Of a stretch of 8,014 nucleotides of DNA, positions 5,461-8,014 are shown piece by piece. The notes under the pieces were generated by a model, which saw only the letters and a list, made by a program, of their open reading frames with translations, made no database searches and was not told the DNA's origin. Within the stretch, counting starts at the first letter, position 1. Each line of letters starts with the position of its first letter. Made by a program: the position numbers and the translations under genes. Location: assembly GCA_021107695.1 (NCBI GenBank), contig JAIOSI010000019.1, positions 1 through 8,014 of the forward strand, written 5' to 3'. The stretch comes from a bacterium. GTDB lineage: Bacteria; RBG-13-66-14.

Positions 5461-5482
5461 CCTGTTCTGTAATCAAAGGTAG

Positions 5483-5498
5483 TAAAATTGTAATTTTA
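5483..5498. repeat. AT-rich 16-bp palindrome upstream of the response regulator
   Basis: TAAAATTGTAATTTTA has perfect 7-bp arms around a 2-bp centre. It lies between the nadD stop and the response-regulator promoter, about 66 bp before the predicted start site. It could be an operator or UP-like AT-rich element; chance is also possible in AT-rich sequence. Confidence 0.3.
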
Positions 5499-5504
5499 TC
5501 CGGC

Positions 5505-6089
5505 TTATCGGTAGAGACTGTGCCTCTTAATATAATCACGAACCGCCTCCGGAACCTGATAGCGCAGCCTCAGTCCGGTGGCGGCACGATGGCGAATCTC
5601 TGCGGAAGAAACCGCGACGAGCGGCATCTCAATCTTTCTGACGCGCATATTGGGCAGGGGCTTTTCCTCGATTACCGAGCTTCCCGGACGGGGAGCGTAG
5701 GCGAAGGTTACCAGCTTCGCCAGGGTCTCAATCTCCCGCCAGGTCAGCAGCTCGTTGAGGTTGTCCGCCCCGATCAGCAGATGTGGCTGCTCACCCCACC
5801 GCTCGATGAGCAGACGGATGGTATCGATGGTATAGGAGACCCCGCCTCGCCTCAATTCGCAGTCGTCAACAGAAAAAAACTCCGCCCTGTCTTCGAGAGC
5901 CAGGCGGAGCATCTCTAAGCGTTGCCCATCGGTTGCCCGTGGGGCGACCTCTTTATGTGGTCCCTGAGCGGCGGGTACGAAAACGACCAGTTCCAGGGAC
6001 AGCTGCTCCAGAGCCAGCTCGGCGAGCAACAGGTGTCCCAGGTGAACGGGGTCGAAGCTGCCACCAAAAACGGCGTAACGTGGGGGCAT
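5505..6089 (-). CDS. nadD: Nicotinate-nucleotide adenylyltransferase
   Basis: NadD joins ATP and nicotinate mononucleotide to give nicotinate adenine dinucleotide, the penultimate step of NAD synthesis. The 194-aa product has the complete Rossmann-type nucleotidyltransferase signature: G-G-S-F-D-P-V-H-L-G-H (9-19) with the HxGH motif at 16-19, P-H-K (44-46), G-A-D (107-109) with the following L-x-x-W, and S-S-A-E-I-R (161-166), the usual ISSTxIR motif. The C-terminus V-P-E-A-V-x-x-Y-I is also typical. Length is normal (about 190-215 aa). ATG at 6089 is preceded by GAGG at suitable spacing. It starts 15 bp after the bamD stop, so the two are almost certainly co-transcribed. The usual downstream neighbour rsfS is absent; the next gene has its own promoter. 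Confidence 0.96.
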   Translation of the reverse strand: MPPRYAVFGGSFDPVHLGHLLLAELALEQLSLELVVFVPAAQGPHKEVAPRATDGQRLEMLRLALEDRAEFFSVDDCELRRGGVSYTIDTIRLLIERWGEQPHLLIGADNLNELLTWREIETLAKLVTFAYAPRPGSSVIEEKPLPNMRVRKIEMPLVAVSSAEIRHRAATGLRLRYQVPEAVRDYIKRHSLYR

Positions 6090-6104
6090 AGAACCTCGTG
6101 CTGA

Positions 6105-6848
6105 CTACAACGCCGCCAGGCTGCTGCGAGCGTCGCTGGCGTAATCGTGATCAGGGTAGTCGTCGAGAACACGCTGGTAATCCAGCCGAGCCTCTTCATC
6201 ACGTCCCAGAGCGTGCAGTGCCTCGCCACGCCGCCAAAGGCTTTTGGCAATGTAGTAAGAATCAGGGTATTCAGCAAGAATCTTGTCGGCGTAGAAGATG
6301 ACGGAGAGATGCTTATCGATCCGGCGATAGATGTAGATGATCTGGTCGAGCTTGCGAGCCTCGATCTCCTCGACCTCTTTAATCGAGGCGTTGATATCGC
6401 TTGCCAGCTCTGTGCCGGGGAAGAGCTTCAGGGTGCGTCGATACTCCGCCGAGGCTGCCCGGAGCAGCTCGGTGTCCCGCTGGTAATCCGGGGTGCGCAT
6501 GAAGTAGCAGCGACCGATGTAGTAGCGGGCGTTATCGGCAAGCTCGGAGTTGGGATAGCTGGCGGCGAGGTCCTCGAACATCGCCTGCGCCTCCAGATAA
6601 AGCTCGTCGTTGTAGTACGCCAGACCGAGATTAAACTGGGCATCGTCGGCGTACTTGCTGGAGGGATAGACCACCATCACGTTCTCGTAGCAACGGCGGG
6701 CGGTTTCGTGGTCCTCCTTGACCTGATAGCCCTGCCCCAGCTCAAACCACTCCTTCGCGGTCTGAGAGAAGAGGTCGGGCAGATCCACGGCACAGCCAGT
6801 CAGGAGGATGATACTGACAGCGAGGGTGATAAGTGTAACTTTTTGCAT
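6105..6848 (-). CDS. bamD: BamD-like outer-membrane assembly lipoprotein
   Basis: BamD is the essential TPR lipoprotein of the BAM complex, which inserts beta-barrel proteins into the outer membrane. The product is 247 aa, close to the E. coli protein. It starts with a lipoprotein signal peptide: a hydrophobic stretch 4-16 and lipobox L-T-G-C (16-19), with Cys19 the lipidated residue. The next residue is Ala, consistent with outer-membrane sorting. TPR-like units follow (about 32-62, 68-100, 104-145, 166-197 and 203-232) with repeated Y-P-x-S/D endings and the Y-x-x-D-A-x-F-x-L-G-x-A-Y-Y pattern of YfiO/BamD. Related TPR lipoproteins such as CpoB/YbgF are the main alternative, but total length and repeat spacing favour BamD. 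ATG at 6848 has AAGG about 7 nt upstream. It is followed after 15 bp by nadD. Confidence 0.86.
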   Translation of the reverse strand: MQKVTLITLAVSIILLTGCAVDLPDLFSQTAKEWFELGQGYQVKEDHETARRCYENVMVVYPSSKYADDAQFNLGLAYYNDELYLEAQAMFEDLAASYPNSELADNARYYIGRCYFMRTPDYQRDTELLRAASAEYRRTLKLFPGTELASDINASIKEVEEIEARKLDQIIYIYRRIDKHLSVIFYADKILAEYPDSYYIAKSLWRRGEALHALGRDEEARLDYQRVLDDYPDHDYASDARSSLAAL

Positions 6849-6897
6849 AACTTACCTTTATCTGTTCGTCCGGCTTGCGTTAAATCACCATCACGAT

Positions 6898-6948
6898 GTA
6901 ACCCGTTGACTCAAATACCGTTACGAATATTCCAGTAACCTGTCAACG
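6898..6948. repeat. Nested inverted repeats upstream of bamD
   Basis: CGTTGAC (6904-6910) and GTCAACG (6942-6948) form perfect 7-bp outer arms. Inside them, GTTAC (6920-6924) and GTAAC (6935-6939) form an inner pair around GAATATTC. The same stretch also reads as an imperfect direct repeat, GTAACCCGTTGAC (6898-6910) and GTAACCTGTCAAC (6935-6947), identical at 10 of 13 positions. A consensus -35 TTGACA (6946-6941, minus) lies in the right arm, with no convincing -10. No T-run follows, so it is not an intrinsic terminator; an operator for bamD-nadD is the likeliest role. Confidence 0.4.
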
Positions 6949-7003
6949 ACCTACTCTATTGGTGATAATTCCAGTACGTTGGGTTAATCAAAGGTCTCAG
7001 GTT

Positions 7004-7717
7004 TTACTCTGCCTGACTCTTTAGATACGCCAGGTAGAGGTCAACGCGAGGGGTCTCGTCGTCGCCGCTCAGTTCACGGGCTTTCTCAAAATGTTCTTTG
7101 GCTTTTTCCAGCTCACCCGTCTGAAGTTCGATAATCCCTAACTCCAGGTACGCCTTGTCGTAGCGTGGGTTAATCAGAATCGCGTTGGAGACCGCCTTGC
7201 GCGCCTCGTCGTTAAGCTCCCGCCGCCGGAGGATAGAAGCTCGCATGGTGTGGAGGTCGGTGAAGCGGGGAGCCAGCTCCAGGGCGATCTCGATAAGGTG
7301 CTGCGCCTGTTCCAGTCGCCCAAACTCCAGTTCCAGCCGTGCCAGCTCCTGATAAGAATCAACCAGTCTGCCGATTACAGCCTTGTGGAGCTGCTTCGTC
7401 TTATCCCCGGAACCCTCGGATGCTTTGAAAACGGTAACCAACTCTTTATGAGCCTCTTCGTACTGCCCCAGCTCGCTCAAGGTAATCGACAGGTTGACCC
7501 GTGCCTCTTCGTAGTCGGCGTTAAGCTCCAGCGCCTTGTGAAAGTAGCCCACAGCCACCTTATGCTCACTGCGCATGGAATGGCAGAGTCCCATTAGATT
7601 ATATAGGTCTGGATAAACCAGTCCCTCGCCCACCGCCATGCGAAGCTCGTTAAGAGCCTCGGTGTACTGACCGTTATCATAAAGCAGTCGGGCGTTATTT
7701 ACTCGGTTGATAGCCAT
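7004..7717 (-). CDS. Cytoplasmic TPR-repeat protein
   Basis: The 237-aa protein is made almost wholly of tetratricopeptide repeats: about 3-32, 36-69, 70-99, 118-151, 152-185 and 186-219. Canonical residues are visible, for example G-Q-Y-x-E-A, Y-F-x-K-A-L-E-L-N and L-x-L-G-x-x-x-L-x-x-G-E-L-E-K-A. A short charged loop (about 98-112, E-G-S-G-D-K) splits the repeats into two groups. No signal peptide or lipobox is present, so it is predicted cytoplasmic and is probably a protein-protein scaffold; the partner is unknown. GGAGG lies 6 nt before the ATG at 7717. It sits 59 bp after the preceding membrane-protein gene and 155 bp before bamD, so it probably belongs with the upstream gene and possibly with bamD-nadD. 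Confidence 0.9.
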   Translation of the reverse strand: MAINRVNNARLLYDNGQYTEALNELRMAVGEGLVYPDLYNLMGLCHSMRSEHKVAVGYFHKALELNADYEEARVNLSITLSELGQYEEAHKELVTVFKASEGSGDKTKQLHKAVIGRLVDSYQELARLELEFGRLEQAQHLIEIALELAPRFTDLHTMRASILRRRELNDEARKAVSNAILINPRYDKAYLELGIIELQTGELEKAKEHFEKARELSGDDETPRVDLYLAYLKSQAE

Positions 7718-7776
7718 TTTCTACCTCCAGATATTTAACCTGCTCCGCAGCCTCTTCCCTACGCCGCTCCGCTGGC

Positions 7777-8014
7777 TTAGGTTTCCTGTCGTTTTCTAAA
7801 TACCAGTCCCAGGTGGGTCGTGAAGGCGTAACTCAGCAGGATTGAGCCGATGGCAGCCCCCGCCCAGACCCAGTCGGTGCGCCGGGCAATCGTATTCACA
7901 ATCAGCGCGTACGCCGCTGGAATCAGCACAACAACCCCGCCCAGCACCGCACCCCAGCGTCCCCATGACCTGATCAATACCAGTCCGGCTCCGCCGACCA
8001 GCAGCAGCACTGCC
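7777..8014 (-). CDS. Small membrane protein, partial (N-terminus beyond window)
   Basis: The frame is open to the window edge and stops at TAA (7779-7777). At least 78 codons are visible. A GTG near 8010 could be a start, but no ribosome site can be seen and the frame continues, so I treat it as 5'-truncated. About three membrane helices are present: the hydrophobic start up to L-V-L-I-R-S, W-G-A-V-L-G through A-L-I-V-N-T-I, and W-V-W-A-G-A through H-L-G-L-V-F. Basic linkers separate them and the tail is R-K-R-Q-E-T. I do not recognise the family. It lies 59 bp before the TPR gene on the same strand. Confidence 0.65.
   Translation of the reverse strand, partial: AVLLLVGGAGLVLIRSWGRWGAVLGGVVVLIPAAYALIVNTIARRTDWVWAGAAIGSILLSYAFTTHLGLVFRKRQET

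Noticed and set aside
6147..6938. 263-codon plus-strand open frame opposite bamD
   Set aside because: It is the antisense of a strong BamD-like coding sequence; its long length follows from codon bias on the other strand.
1..8014. CRISPR arrays, tRNA or rRNA genes, transposases, phage or defence genes
   Set aside because: I saw no regularly spaced repeats, no cloverleaf-like stretch in the gaps and no coding sequence of these kinds; the gaps are short and explained by promoters, terminators and palindromes.

Overview
The window reads as ordinary chromosome of a diderm (Gram-negative-type) bacterium, not a phage or island. It carries a BamD-like outer-membrane lipoprotein, biotin carboxyl carrier protein, elongation factor P, NadD, an Hsp20 chaperone and a two-component/GGDEF regulator. 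Base composition is moderately GC-rich and even across genes, and most genes have GGAG-type ribosome binding sites. The sequence does not fix the phylum. The mix of recognisable core genes with several unplaceable small proteins suggests an uncultured lineage, but that is inference.

Right-hand part (8014 to 5505, all minus strand, read right to left): the 3' end of a small membrane-protein gene, a cytoplasmic TPR protein, a BamD-like lipoprotein, and nadD starting 15 bp after bamD. The 155-bp gap between the TPR gene and bamD holds nested inverted repeats.

Middle (5460 to 3563, minus): a good sigma70-type promoter drives a REC-GGDEF response regulator and, 21 bp further on, an unrecognised 271-aa protein with two CxxC pairs and two C-terminal membrane helices. 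This unit ends at a clear intrinsic terminator that is part of a 72-bp palindromic intergenic element.

Plus-strand part (2208 to 3500): hsp20 has a near-perfect sigma54 (-24/-12) promoter and palindromes upstream that could be activator sites, then a strong terminator. A separate promoter, flanked by an 8-bp inverted repeat, precedes two tandem 3-helix small membrane proteins that look like distant paralogues of each other.

Left-hand part (2085 to 1, minus): elongation factor P (GTG start) and accB form a unit ended by an intrinsic terminator. Only 20 bp beyond its U-tract starts an alpha/beta-hydrolase gene that runs off the window. The usual partner accC is not next to accB.

I found no CRISPR array, tRNA, rRNA, insertion sequence or defence system, and no clearly new multi-gene system. 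The most informative signals are the sigma54 control of hsp20, the apparent attenuator before the hydrolase, the paired 3-helix membrane proteins and the unknown zinc-ribbon-like membrane protein co-transcribed with the response regulator.
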